Source: Chromera velia (lineage: Eukaryota; Sar; Chromeraceae). From it: a stretch of 49,647 bases of DNA. Under the pieces are notes generated by a model. That model ran no database searches and was not told the origin of the DNA. It saw only the letters and a list, made by a program, of their open reading frames with translations. The translations under genes were made by a program, and so were the position numbers. Of this stretch, positions 9,683 through 20,871 are shown piece by piece. Where the stretch lies: the NCBI GenBank assembly GCA_018398765.1, contig JAHBMJ010005892.1, forward strand, positions 12,501-62,147, written 5' to 3'. How positions within the stretch are numbered: the first letter of the stretch is position 1; each line of letters begins with the position of its first letter.

Positions 9683-12170
9683 ACAAGTCTCTGGATACTG
9701 ACCTGACGACTTGAGTGAGGTATCTGAGAGGAATTCAGGCAGAGGATGCATCAAGGGGGGAGGAATTGAAGAAGGAAAACATTCGATTGGAAGTAGTGGC
9801 ATTGAAAAAAAGAGAAAACAGAATTGCCCATTAACGTGCACGACCCACTGGCGTGGAGGAACACGTGATGCACACAGTCAGTCCATTCAGTTCAGGCAGG
9901 CAGGTGAGGAGGTACGGAGGTATGGACGTAAGGAGGCGATCAGACTGGCAGGTCAAGGGACAAGTGGAAAGGCATCTGATATTCAGACAAGCCCTGGATA
10001 CCCTTAAGCTGATGTGCTGATTAAGTCAACAGCCTTTCAAGAGACTACCAGACAGACGCACCTGAGGGCGATCAATGCAATGGTGGCATTTGTCTCTATA
10101 CCACTCAGTCGCCCCATCTGCACGATCGAAGAATCAAGCAAAACGATGATGCATTGTTACCAAGTACGTGAGGATCTTGAGATATCAGGCCGTTTGCAAG
10201 CACAGGAGAGTGCTTGCATGCGCATCCTGTTTTCTACTTTCTTCGGCCCTTGTCTCGGTACACATGTGTCACTCTTCTACCTATCGGAAGACTGAGAGTC
10301 ATTCACGCGTCTCTGATACGCTTTCCTCAGAGCCACTGCGCAGCTGCACATACGCCACTAGTCCGCAATAAGAGCGATCGAGTGTCGGCACCAGTCTTCT
10401 GAAAGTGTCTCCCCCGACCTTTCGTTTCAGTGGTGCTGTTTGCTTTCTCGCTCTATGCAGGCTGATCAGCCTTCTATCCTCCCCCCGCTCAACATTCCCT
10501 TGTCCTCGTCCCACCCCACCCCACCGACCGACCCACTGACCACGTCAAGGATCTCCATGATCAAGTTGACTGCCGAAATGATTGCTACAAAGAGGTCGAA
10601 CAGGTTCCAGAAGCTCTTGAAGTACTCCTGCACACAGACGCCGGCCGGCAGAGATTCAGGAAGATAATAGACAGGCAAAGAGGCAGACAAGCAGGCAGGC
10701 AGGTAGATAAAAGCTAGGACGACGATGCTTACGACATCCCTCCGCAGAGTCGACCGATGAGCTGTGTTGCGTTGAGTTCTTAAACCAACAAAATGGCTCT
10801 GCCGACAAAAGCTGATGCGGCCTGCCTTCCATCGATCCCCAAACATCTCTCTACCCCGCGGCTCATCAATCCACTATGACGTCTCCCCTTGCTGTAATCC
10901 AAAGAGCTGGGCTCTCCTTACTTCCGAACCGACACTCTTCTTTTCCCCCCGTGTTTTATTGCCTGTCTAGAGTTCACTTCTGTCCCGCTTTTCTCATCTC
11001 GCCTGCAGACAGTCCCTCCTTCCATGCTGACTCCTTTGGTCTCCTTGCCTACAGCAGGTTTGTGACGTTTTTTACACTTCGACGGCCCATCTATGTGATC
11101 CCCACGCCTCGAACCGCCATCCGTGCAGCTCCAAGCTGTTTTCTGGCTCGTACTCACGTGTGAGACTGGTGAAGTCCGAGCGAGAAAGACTTCTTTGCCG
11201 GCACGCAGGTGACTGACTGGCTGGCTGAGTGACTGACCTTTCCGAGAAGGGTAATACAAAAAGATGTCTCCAGACAGAGAAACCCAGTGACAATCGACTC
11301 GCAAGCAACAAACCATAGGGCAGTCGGCGTGTCTGGGTTGAATTTGCCTCTCAGAAACATCTGCAACATCGCAACGTATGCATGCGCATCGAAGAAAAGA
11401 AAGAGGCGTTGGCGAAGGAGGAAGAAGACGCGCAAGTAGAGATACTCTCTTCAACAAGTGAGTGAGTCGTTCCCTCTGGCAGTCCGCTTAATTCTGTGTC
11501 TGTGAAATTCTCCCTCTTTCTGCAATTTGTCCCCCATCCCCCCATTTATCCGTCTATCTGCCTGTCCACTCATCAAATAGTCCATATATCCATCTGTCAG
11601 CTGCTATCCGCCTATCCTTCCTCCCGCCTACCCGTTCACCAGTGTTTCTATCTTATGACCCGAACCAGTTGTCCCGGAACATCTGCGCTGAGCCCCCAGC
11701 GAGGCCCTTCCTTCTGTATTTACTGGCTTGACGAGTCCAAACAAACCCTCCTAACATGCTTGCTCATCCATCGATTCTTTCTGCTCCCCACCTCAGGTCG
11801 CTTTGCTGCTCGAGTGTGCATGCTTGCATCTTTATGCTTGTCCCTCGAGGGAGAGAAAGGACATGGGAACACGCACACGATGACGCACACGCACACACAC
11901 AGAGAGAAACAGACCGACCCAGTAGATACAGAAGCCGAGAAGCATTGTAGCGAGAAGTGTGTTGACCAAGCAGAAGACCAGGTAGGCCCTGCTGAGCCTC
12001 ACATTGTACAGGATGTTCTTTCCAAGGTCAGGACTGTAGCACTCAAAGTCATCCTCTGCCCCCACTCCTCCGTTCTCTGCAGCACCGTACCAACCAACAT
12101 CGGTGTCCTTTGTGCTCGGCCGAAGACTGCTCACTTCTGACCCTGCCTTCTCAGGACTGCGATTCTGCAT
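8423..12170 (-). CDS. Voltage-sensor-domain (S1-S4) membrane protein without a pore, 7 exons, 266 aa
   Basis: Minus-strand model: 12170-11919, 11360-11238, 10627-10541, 10117-10062, 9723-9703, 9211-9134 and 8606-8423; all phases agree and the stop is TGA. Four helices fit an ion-channel voltage sensor. S1 is about 62-84 (SRAYLVFCLVNTLLA). S2 is about 99-122 with acidic Glu105 and Glu115 and ends CITLLGK. S3 is 126-150 (EYFKSFWNLFDLFVAIISAV), with the conserved N-x2-D pattern and Asp136. S4 is about 165-187, with Arg173, Arg180 and Arg183. After S4 come Gln/Glu/Pro-rich residues, an HHHH/QQQQQ stretch and a stop; no S5-S6 pore or phosphatase domain follows. Such proteins can be proton channels (Hv1-like) or auxiliary sensors, but the Hv1 selectivity Asp in S1 is not evident, so activity is open. 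The start at 12170 is the first ATG in frame. The last junction (exon 6 to 7) uses a GTCAGC donor; without it the frame stops at 9088. Confidence 0.8.
8994..9037. repeat. GA-rich simple repeat in an intron
   Basis: AGAGAGA/GAGCGAGA tract in the last intron of the voltage-sensor gene, preceded by GGGA repeats (8889-8911) and GAATGAAC repeats (about 8955-8987). Confidence 0.85.
9593..9680. repeat. (CT)n-(GT)n-(GGGT)n compound microsatellite
   Basis: CT repeats run into GT, then GGGT, then GT repeats, within intron 5 of the minus-strand voltage-sensor gene, close to its 21-nt microexon at 9703-9723. Confidence 0.95.
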
Positions 12171-13025
12171 CTTCTTTGGCTGGCTCAAAAGACGTCTCCA
12201 AATAGTCTCTCTTGCGCCTGACTCTGAGGAACACCTGTCTATGTATCGTGCGTACAATTTTTGCTTTTAACATAAAAGTTTCTTAGGACGTAGCGGACGA
12301 ACTGGGCAAGTCAATGAGTTTCCCTGTTTTGCCGCAGATAATCTGGAGAACAGGCTGGACTTCGATGCACAAGGCTCGCAGTTCCGAGCCGATGCATGTG
12401 CATGAACTCAATCGCGGTCAAATCGGTCAGTCATTTCGCGATCGGTCTGCATGCATGCGTCGGATGCATGAAGTGAAGCACGCATGCATGCGTTTGTCAG
12501 AAAAAAAAAGAACAAAAAAGAAAACGTATCGGTAGTAGTAAAAAAATGATAAACCCAAAAAGTATTTTTCGAAAAAAATCAATGATTACGCTAGAGTTTT
12601 TGAGTTTTCTGAACGTCAGACAAAACAAACGCAAAAAAAAGGAGAAAAAATCAAAATGAGTTTTTTCTTCGGTTCCGTGCGCGCGTCATGCGCGCACACC
12701 GTGGTTTTTTGTGAATTTTTGTCGTAGCTAGTCCTCGCATGTCCTCGCGGTCACAGTCAGAGAGACGGCCACAGCCCATCATCAGCCCATCACCGCCCTT
12801 CGACCGAACAGGAATCGTCTTGTGAAGGCATCAGACACTGCGACAAGGAGAGCTGAGTTGTCTGAGTTTCGCCCTGGCAATCGGCTGAAGAGTTGTCCAC
12901 GTTCATTTTTTCCGCGCGGCTTTTGTCTGCATCTTCGATCAGTGGCCGTCTCTAACTTGTTCACCAGGTGACAGAGCTGGAAGAAATCTTCTGTGTGATA
13001 AAGACAAATTGCAAAGGGAAGTTTG
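12171..13025. promoter_or_regulatory. Divergent promoter region between voltage-sensor gene and RPC5
   Basis: The 855-bp gap between two head-to-head start codons carries TGCATGCA-type words at 12448-12458 and 12484-12491, several GATCGG/CGATC words, an A/T-homopolymer-rich stretch (12500-12660) and a GC-only hairpin at 12677-12697. Both promoters and 5' UTRs must lie here. No canonical TATA box is clear. Confidence 0.6.
12677..12697. repeat. Perfect 8-bp inverted repeat, GTGCGCGC-GTCAT-GCGCGCAC
   Basis: An 8-bp arm, 5-nt loop and matching arm, nested in outer CGGT (12670-12673) and ACCG (12698-12701), within T-rich sequence on both sides. It could be a hairpin in RNA or a dimeric protein site in the divergent promoter. 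Confidence 0.85.
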
Positions 13026-15115
13026 ATGGAAGTGGACGCGGGGCGGGACGATGACAGGGGTGAGGAAGGGGAGGGAGAGGAGGAATATACAGGATTTGAT
13101 ACGGGGGGGGAGGGAGAGGACGACGCGGACGACCCTGTAATCGCAGAGTACGAAGTCGAGCTGACCAGAATTGACGATGGAGAGCTGCACGTTTTGCAGT
13201 ACCCTCTAAGACCTGTCTACAGGCCTTATGGTGATGAAGGGCAGTTGAGCAAGGTTGAAGTGAGAAAGCTTCAAAAACGGTTTCGCTTCACTTATTCTCT
13301 CACTCGGGACTCTGACCATTTCGATCACGATGCAGAGTTTGCGGGTGTAGAGCAGCACGTGCTCGTCTCCAGACCCTCGCAGACTTTCGTTGGTGCGACC
13401 ACAAAGCCCACCATAGAGGTGAAAGATTTTGATCCGAATGCCAGCTTTGCCTTAGGCGTCATCCGGGGTGATAAGTTCTTTCTGACCCCCGTCAGTTGTA
13501 TCTCTCAGTTTCGGCCTGACTTCAGTTATGTTGATGACAAAGACAAAGCCAGGCAGCGAGCAGTGCCATCCTTCCTGGAAGGTCTGACTGATGGAGTCAA
13601 GGCAGAGAAGGGAGGAGGGGATCCAAGTCTGCAGTTACCGGAGGCGAATGTCAAAGAGCAAGACACGAAAGTGAAGGGAATCAAAGAAGAACCGGACGGA
13701 GGGGGGGAAACGGGGCGGTCTGCGGCTTCTGACGCTTTGAGTGCAGTCCAAGTCACCTTCAAGAGGGCTGCTCGTAGTGACCCGGCTTTCATGTTTTCCA
13801 ACAGAATTCCCCATGCCAAGTTGAAGGCTATGGAAGATGCCGAACCCTGGCTGCCTCTGTATGGATACGACCAGGACTCCGCAGAGGCTGCCGAGATCCT
13901 GCATCACCTGTGTACGACACAGGAAGAACGACGCATTCTCCGAGCGGAAGAAAAAGCAGCCAGAGAGTCAGAGAGGGGAGATACAGAAGAGGATGAAGTC
14001 GCGATTTTAGATCCAAAGAAGGACAAACACGGTTCAAGCCCCAGGGGAGAGAGTGGGCATGGCCAGATAGACACGGCTGACGAGGGATTGGAGATCAATT
14101 TCCAAACTGAGGTCTCTCCGTATGTCAACGCCCTCTGTGCCATGACCTCAGATGAGATTTCAGGGGAACCCACGGGCCCGATTTCTTTCCTTTCACTTCG
14201 GCACCTGACCATCGATCAACAGGTCTGTCTGCCAGGCAGCCAACATAACTCTATGGTTCTCTCAAGGCGTGCCGGGTTGTCATTGTGTCTGACTTTTTAT
14301 TTTTCTGCCTGTGCGCCGGGCAATACGAATACGTTCTGCCTGCCTCTCTTCTGGAGTGTGTGCGTACTCACCACCCGGCCGTACGCACACAGGCAGGCAG
14401 ACAGACTGGGTCCGCATGGGAGTTTTGTGAAAAGATCACAGACGCACATGTTGTCTCCTTCGTGACTGTCAAAGCAAAAAAAAACACACGAACAGATGGC
14501 CCCAACACAACTAACACTGACTGCATCGAAAGAAAGAAAGAAAGAAAGAAAGGAAGGAAGGAAGGAAAGAAAGAAAGAAAGAAAGGAAGGAAAGAAAGAA
14601 AGAAAGAAGGAAAGAAGGAAGGAAGGAAAGAAGGAAAGAAACAAGGAAAGAAGGAAAGAAGGAAGGAAGGAAAGAAAGAAAGAAAGAAAGAAAGAAAGAA
14701 AAGAAAGAAAGAAAGAAAGAAAGACAGAAGGAAGGAAAGAAGGAAGGAAAGAAAGAAAGAAAGAAAGAAGGAAAGAAGGAAGGAAAGAAAGAAAGAAAGA
14801 AAGAAACCGAGGGATCTGACTTCGTGCCGTGGGATTCTTCTCTCTGCTCGTCTCTATGAGCGTTTGCGTCCAGATCATCCATCATCACATTGACGGCCCA
14901 GAAGGTTGATGGTTGATGCATGCCTGTTTGATTGCACTTGTATGTATTAACATGTGCAGGTGAAGAAGATTTTGGAGCACCTCCACGTGGCGACATTCTC
15001 GAAGATCAAGACTCTCCTAACGAGACAGGTGCAGGACGAGGAACTCCTCAAACTCCTCCAAGACTTCTGTGTGCTCGTCAAGGGAAACTGGGTCAGTCAG
15101 GCAGGGAGGAATGGA

Positions 15116-15149
<34 letters not shown>

Positions 15150-18100
15150 AAATAAGTGAGTAGAAAGACCCGGATTGCTCTCTCTAGCTCCTGCTGGAAC
15201 GCTTGAGTGAGTGAATGAATGAATGAATGAATACGTTGATGGTCAACGCAGTGTATGACTCTCCCACCTCCCTCTCCCTTCCCCTCTAACCACCTCTAGG
15301 TTCCCATCCCTTTCTCCTTTCTCGTATTCGCCCCTTCCATTTCTGCTTGTTTTCTGGGCCTCGCGGAGGGGGCTCTACAATTGTTTCTTCCTTCCTGTCC
15401 TTTTCCTTCTTTCTCTGGCTGGCAGGTGATCAAGAGCTCTCTGGTTGTTGGGGAGAGGTTCGACGCCTGTTGCAGAGACTTCCTCCTGGTCCTTATGGCC
15501 CAACCAAACCAACAGGGGTGGAAGAAGTCGCAGCTGGTGGACGCCATGAAACTCCCAAGCGACAGAATGACCGTGCTGCTCAACCAGGTGTGTCTGCATG
15601 CTTCTTTCGGGATCGGTGGGTGGGGTAGACGGTGACAGATTGAGATGAATATGTTCCGGGGAGATGCACGCGGAGGTTTCTTCTGGATTAACGATCTGTT
15701 CGTTTCGTCGCTTGTCTTTGTGCTAGTCTCAATTTCTGCCTGCTTTCTTTCTTTTTCTGGCACACCCACACGCACTCAGAGGGGGGGGGAGGGTTCCCTC
15801 TCTATGGGAGTCTGTCGTCCCCTTTGGTGTGTTCTGGAAAGATCCATCGCAGGTGACAGAAGGAAGTACAACGGAAGCACAGAAAAAAAAAGAGAGGATG
15901 CAGCACACCTTCACTCCCACTCCTTTTCTGTTTGCGCATCCGCCTTCCTCCTCCTCTATCATCTGCCACTCCGATTCCTTTTTCCCCTTGGTCCCTTCAA
16001 CGCAGCAGAACGAAAATAGTCAAAACATTCTTTGCGGTCGTCCTCTCATTACTTCCCTTCCCTTCCCTCCCACGTTGAATTAATTCATGCAGATCGCCGT
16101 CCAGCAGAACAACCAGTCCTGGTACTTCAAGTTGCCTGAGGACAAAACCTTCATTGCTGCCTACCCTGCCCTGGCAGACAGACTCGGAAAGGAGCTCCTG
16201 GGAATGAAAACAGAACTCTACGACGAGCTGCTGAAGCTCAAAAAAGACAGAGGACAGCAACAGCAACAACAGTCTGCCCAGCCAGGCCAGGGACAGCAGC
16301 AGCAACTGGGGCCTCCTGGAGGAACGGGCGCGGCTCCACCTGATGTCCCAGGAATGCAAATCAGGCGAGATCGTCTCGTCGCTCAGGTGGGTGCGTGGGC
16401 GGCTGGCGGCTTTGTGTCTGTCCGTCCTTGAGTGAAGGGCGTTCGTGCATGAGTGAAATGAAGGAAAAAGGAACGGAAGCTGCGGAATGTGTCTATTTCT
16501 CTCTCTTCTGCCTGATGTGACAGTGTGTCATCTGGACAACGGATCATCCGCCTGTTTACCCGTCTCTTTCCTGGAGAAAGGCGACAGCTCTTTTCTATCC
16601 TACCGACGTTTGTCTGCGTGTATACAAATGTAAAGCTTCATAGCACCGCCCAAGACCAAACAGGATTTTCATGCGATCTTTTGTCTGTCTGCAGATGCGC
16701 CTGAGTCTCTTGGACGGAGTAAAAGACCTGGCCACGATCACTGCAGACATTCGCACAGCCACGGGGGACAAGAAATTGCTTGACCAGAGGGAGGTGAACC
16801 TGCTGAGAGAACAGGACATCGCCGCTGTGCTCCCCTCGGTGGCATCGGAAGTTCGGTCAGTAGGCCGAGCTAGGGAGGGGAGAGGATTGAAGAAACAAAA
16901 AAAAGGAAAAACTGATTAAAGAAAGAAAGAACGAAAGAATGGATATGATTTCTCTAGTGAGAGATACAAAGAAACGATGCAGCCTTCTGAATTCGTTGCT
17001 GCCTGTCGCTGTACATCTGCCTTCTCTTCGAGCGTCTCGCGGGGTGATGTTTTTTTCTTCTTCCCCTGGTTTCGGCTGCTTGTCTCTGTTTTTCTACTTT
17101 TCAGTCAAACGCATCGACCTCTCAACTTTTCTTGGGAGCCGACTGCTCCCCTTCCATCTTGGCCCTTCTCGCCAGTGCTCTCGCGGATTGGCTCTGTAGT
17201 CCTCACGGGGAATTCGCCCTGTCCTCGCCACGTCGTTTGTTTGTTGGTTGCATGGGATGTGTCCTTGCGTGCGTCAATAATTTCTTGATGTTTGCATGCA
17301 NTGCATGCAGGGGATTGTGGTGCCTGACCGCAACAGAGAGTGCGGAGACAGATGCTTACAGAGGTGTAGTGATCTCTCTGTTCAGGCGTTTCCCTTCTGT
17401 CACAAAACAACAAGTCGTGCAGGTGGGGTGTGTCCTTCCTTTTCTCTTCTGTTCTTTGATTCAATTGTTCTTTCTTTTGTTATGTGTTTCTTTCGTTCTC
17501 CCGGTCTTTCTCTTTTCTTTTTTTCTTTCTTTCTTTTTTTTTTTTTTTTCTTTCTAGCTTTCTCTGTGTGTCTCTTTTTTGGTTCGTCTTTCGCTCAGCG
17601 TCACGTATGCTCTTGTGCCCTTTCCCCTCCCTTTCCGCCCTAGCGCCACTGCTTCTCTTTCTTTGTGTGTTTTTCTTTTTTCCCATCGCTGCATTTGCAT
17701 TCTGTTCCCGCCACGCTTGACCTTTCGCCAGACTGATCTTTTTCTTTTGTCCTTCTTTGCTGTTTGCACCTGCAGGAATGTCAGACCGTGCTTCGAAAAC
17801 CGTTCACGCTGCCGGACTTTCAGTTTCGAAAACTGCTTCGAGAATTTGCGCTGAACAAACAGGGGGCCTGGTGGTTCAAGTGTCAGTCAGACTTTTTGTT
17901 TGTTTGACTAACCTTTTTTTCCTCTGTTGCTTGGCTGGAAAAAGAGTGCGGGATGCAGTGTGAGATGGTTAGGGCAGATGGGTTACTGGAGACGGTAGAC
18001 GAGTTTTGTTTGCATGTCTGCGTGTGTGTGTGCATGACTTCAGTGACTGCAAGGCAGAGAGCGGGTAGCCGGCGAAGCAGGATAGGCATCAGTATTTGAA

Positions 18101-18277
18101 AAAGAAACAGTTCTTGGCTAGAGTGGGCTGTTTCTTTTGCATGAACCTGCAGCATGCACACCCTCGACCAGCACGGCGGCAGAGCTTCTCAGCAGTGCAG
18201 CAGCAGCCGCATCATCTGGGACGGGTTCTTCGTCTTCGTCTGCGGGGCAGAATAGTGGGGGCACAGGGGGCGGCTAG
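13026..18277 (+). CDS. RPC5: DNA-directed RNA polymerase III subunit RPC5 (Sin-like/POLR3E), 8 exons, 762 aa
   Basis: Exons: 13026-14222, 14960-15091, 15426-15587, 16093-16386, 16695-16855, 17311-17422, 17776-17881 and 18153-18277. All junctions are in phase and the stop is TAG. RPC5 pairs with RPC4 to form the TFIIF-like module of pol III, used for initiation and termination at tRNA and 5S genes in the nucleus. After an acidic N-terminus (about 1-40) come the Sin-family hallmarks DDPVIAEYEVEL, LHVLQYPLRPVYRPYG and, near residue 155, DKFFLTPVSCISQFRPDFSY. Later exons give the winged-helix region (VKKILEHLHVATFSKIKTLL; NQSWYFKLPE) and a C-terminal YRGVVISLFRRFPSVTKQQV ... LLREFALNKQGAWWFK. A Gln-rich insert (16257-16305) and an Ala/Ser/Gly-rich tail are lineage-specific. 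The length is close to the human protein (about 708 aa). The ATG at 13026 is the first in frame. Confidence 0.9.
14526..14806. repeat. Long (GAAA/GGAA)n tract in RPC5 intron 1
   Basis: About 280 bp of mixed GAAA and GGAA tetranucleotides, all purine on the plus (transcribed-sense) strand apart from two C interruptions. It yields spurious Lys/Arg/Glu- and Phe/Leu/Ser-rich open frames. It lies in the 737-bp first intron. Confidence 0.97.
17293..17309. other. TGCATGCA-N-TGCATGCA with the only ambiguous base of the window
   Basis: The single N (17301) sits between two perfect TGCATGCA palindromes, immediately before RPC5 exon 6 (starts 17311), so the second copy also forms the splice acceptor TGCAG. 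It may mark a polymorphic or poorly resolved palindrome, or a joined gap. Confidence 0.9.
17480..17580. repeat. T-rich pyrimidine tract in RPC5 intron 6
   Basis: TTTC/TTTCT runs and a T-homopolymer on the plus strand, between exon 6 and exon 7 of RPC5. No coding signal. Confidence 0.85.
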
Positions 18278-20662
18278 ACGGAAACAGCAGTGAATCTACG
18301 GATAGAACGATACGGGACAGAGGAATAGTTTGCAACGAGGGGATAATTTGACTGGCTCAGACAGGAAAAGGTTAAAAATGCTTCAAACTACTTCAAGTTG
18401 GTCCAAAAATCAATTGTTTCATTTTTTTTTGTGCATATTAAATATACTGGCATCATATACTCAGATATTATACTGCCTATAATTGTGCAGTGCATATAAC
18501 TATATAGATCTGTACCTATAGATTTAGACCTAGATAACCTCTTAATAGGCTCTTATACATCATCATCATTATCAGATATAATTACATTTTTTTAAAATTA
18601 TATCTTCAAGTCTAGCTTCAAATTTAGATACATTCCAGTTTATATTCAGTGTGTAAGACTGCACTACAGATTAAATTAACATTTCTTACGGAATCCAACT
18701 AAAACCCACTGTAACCTAGACTATGACTTAAACTAGATGTGGAACCTAATATGGCACCCTACTAAGATGATACGAGATATCACTATAGCTTAGTATATAC
18801 GATATGATAGGCATTCACAGCTCTACACTGTAGACTGCATATGTACTTCAACATGTACACACGAACGTGCTAGCTAACGTGTTTGTCACCTTCTAGCGGC
18901 TTCTACTTGTTGCTGCAATGAAAAAGTACTTCCCCTTCTCTAAGTAGACTCTCAAAGCGATTTCTCTCACCCCCGCCTCATGCAGTGGCATGCACATCGC
19001 AGGCAATTCTGATGTCACGAGTCATGTGGTAGGTCGGGAGGCTCGACGAGAGCAGACAGCCGAATCATTCAAAGTTTCTTTGCAGGCTTCCATCTCGCAT
19101 TAATTCACGCATTCCACGTCCATTGAAAGCATTGCCAGATGAATCGAAAGTCACACAGCACCCGCCAACGCATGCAGGGGAGAAGTGCATGCAGTCTCCT
19201 TCCATGAATCTCCTCGTCGACCGCAGTCGAAGACGAGGGATGCAGGCAAGTCACTCTCGATCCCCGGACTGTCAGACAACCGAAAAGAAATGAGTAAAGT
19301 ATTGATGTGAGAATGAGAAAGCTTGAGCGCTATGAGATAAAAAAGGAGAGCAAAAGAAAATTGTCCGTTGATTTCCCTCCTTCCTCACTTGTACCATGAA
19401 GGAACGACAGAACGAATGAGTGCAGTTTTCTTTTCTTTCAGAGTAAATGATCTGTACGCTTTGCCCACACTCTCAGGAATGCTTGCAGTGGGTGGGAGGC
19501 GGTCATGCACACATGCACCGTGTGCGTGCCCTTTCTCTCTTTCTCATGATCTTCTCTTCTTGAGCCTTGGACCCCTTCCCCCCCCTTCACATCTGTACCT
19601 GTACACCGAAAAGGAGAATTGAGAGGCGTACGTCGAAGGGAAAGGGGACCAGTCAGGCAGCCGTCTTGAACAGACGTGTCAACAATCCCGTGGCGCAATG
19701 TATATCTTCTTTGTTGTCCTTATGGCCTTCCCAGACCCAAAGCTGCTCAAAGCATCCTTCCATTCGATCATCCATCTCCACCACGTTACTTCAACATGCA
19801 AAGCGCCAATCGGAGCATGCATGCTGGGAGAGAAGAGGAAGAAGAAAAAAAAGGCTTCCCAAAGAAAAAAACAGAAAACGGACACCTTTCAAGCAATCAA
19901 TTCCAGCGTGTTCGTCCGCGTGTACGTTCTTTGTCGAAAGCCAGGTTCAAGTGCTGCAATACGGTAAGGCTAATTTACAGGGAAAGTCGAAAAATAGTCT
20001 CCTTCGTTCTCTTGTATTTGTAGGGTCTTTGTTTGACGTCTTTTTGCAGATTTTCGTGAGGTCACCCTCTCCTTCTGCTTTGACTCAAGAAGAAGGTCGG
20101 TGTTTTCTTTACTCGGTGTTCATTTGTGTTCTTTTTTCTTTTGCTCCCTCCTCCCGTTTTCTTCACAAAGAGTCTGTCTATCCGGCCCCCCCAAAGGTCA
20201 CGACACACAGAAAGAAGACACAAAAAGCCCCTGACCCCCTCACTGAATCAGAGAAGCGGGTCTCTCTCACTCACACGACGAAACTTCCAAAAATAGTTCA
20301 TTCAATCATTCACTAAGTCCGTACAAAATCCTTCTCGGCCGGTCGGTCTACCACAAAACAGCGCAAAGACAGCGAGAGTGTGTCACTCTCAATTGACACA
20401 AACAGACAGACACGTACAGAGACAGAAAGGGTACACCACCCTCCCAGACTCCCCATGCAGAAGAAGACGAGCAGTCTCCTCCTGCTCACTTTCCTCCACT
20501 GAGAGGGCCATGCTGGACGGAAACTGCAACCAAGGCAGCAGGAAAGGAAGAAGGTGATCTCGCATACAAAACCGGCAGAGACAGTGAACACAGGGGTTGC
20601 GGTGGCCCGGCTGCAAGACAAAACAGATGGGGCTGCATGGGACAGAAGACCAGCTAACTCCG
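18278..20662. other. Convergent intergenic region with AT-rich block; no confident gene
   Basis: After the RPC5 stop the sequence turns AT-rich from about 18360 to 18860. It then becomes mixed, with TGCATGCA at 19186-19193, and lacks any recognisable coding region up to the tRNA terminator. A minus-strand segment around 20430-20510 (ATG followed by ALSVEESEQEETARLLLHG) and another at 19900-19965 could be exons of a small gene, but the join is speculative. Confidence 0.5.
18360..18860. other. AT-rich non-coding block 3' of RPC5
   Basis: About 500 bp with strong A/T bias and many TATA/ATAT and AGATAT words and no open frame, starting about 80 bp after the RPC5 stop codon. Position and composition match the other AT-rich blocks that lie downstream of genes here. 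Confidence 0.75.
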
Positions 20663-20668
20663 AAAAAA
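20663..20668 (-). terminator. RNA polymerase III T-run terminator of tRNA-Gln
   Basis: On the minus strand a run of six T follows the last base of the tRNA directly, the standard pol III termination signal. Confidence 0.85.
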
Positions 20669-20740
20669 GATCCCGCTGGGGATTGAACCCAGATCTCAAG
20701 ATTCAAAGTCTTGCGTGATGGCCAACTACACTACGGGATC
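20669..20740 (-). tRNA. tRNA-Gln (anticodon TTG)
   Basis: The 72-nt gene folds into a complete cloverleaf. The acceptor stem is GATCCCG/CGGGATC, the anticodon stem CAAGA/TCTTG around loop CTTTGAA (anticodon TTG, decoding CAA), the T-stem CTGGG/CCCAG around loop TTCAATC, and the variable loop is 4 nt. There is no intron and the CCA end is not encoded, as in eukaryotic nuclear tRNAs. The internal A box (D-arm) and B box (GGTTCAATCCC) are present for pol III. No other tRNA was seen nearby. Confidence 0.97.
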
Positions 20741-20871
20741 GCTAGCAATGTCAATGGCTCTCTGCCATTGAAGTGGACACATAGCTTTTCAGGAGGATCG
20801 AGAAAAGTGAAAAACAGCTGGGACGAAAATACGGCCTAAAAAGACATATTTCGAAATGCCGTCTCCCCTCC

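Noticed and set aside
11644-11690. Possible extra exon (MFRDNWF) between S1 and S2 of the voltage-sensor gene
   Set aside because: It has CAG and GTCATA borders but leaves phase 2, whereas the next exon needs phase 0; including it breaks the frame.
14297-14878. Minus-strand Phe/Leu/Ser-rich open frame and plus-strand Lys/Glu/Arg-rich frames
   Set aside because: They are translations of the GAAA/GGAA tract in RPC5 intron 1, with no start context or domain.
20430-20510. Small minus-strand gene starting MALSVEESEQEETARLLL
   Set aside because: A join to a downstream segment at 19965 is possible in one frame, but there is no homology, and the start lies just 3' of the tRNA terminator; too speculative to annotate.
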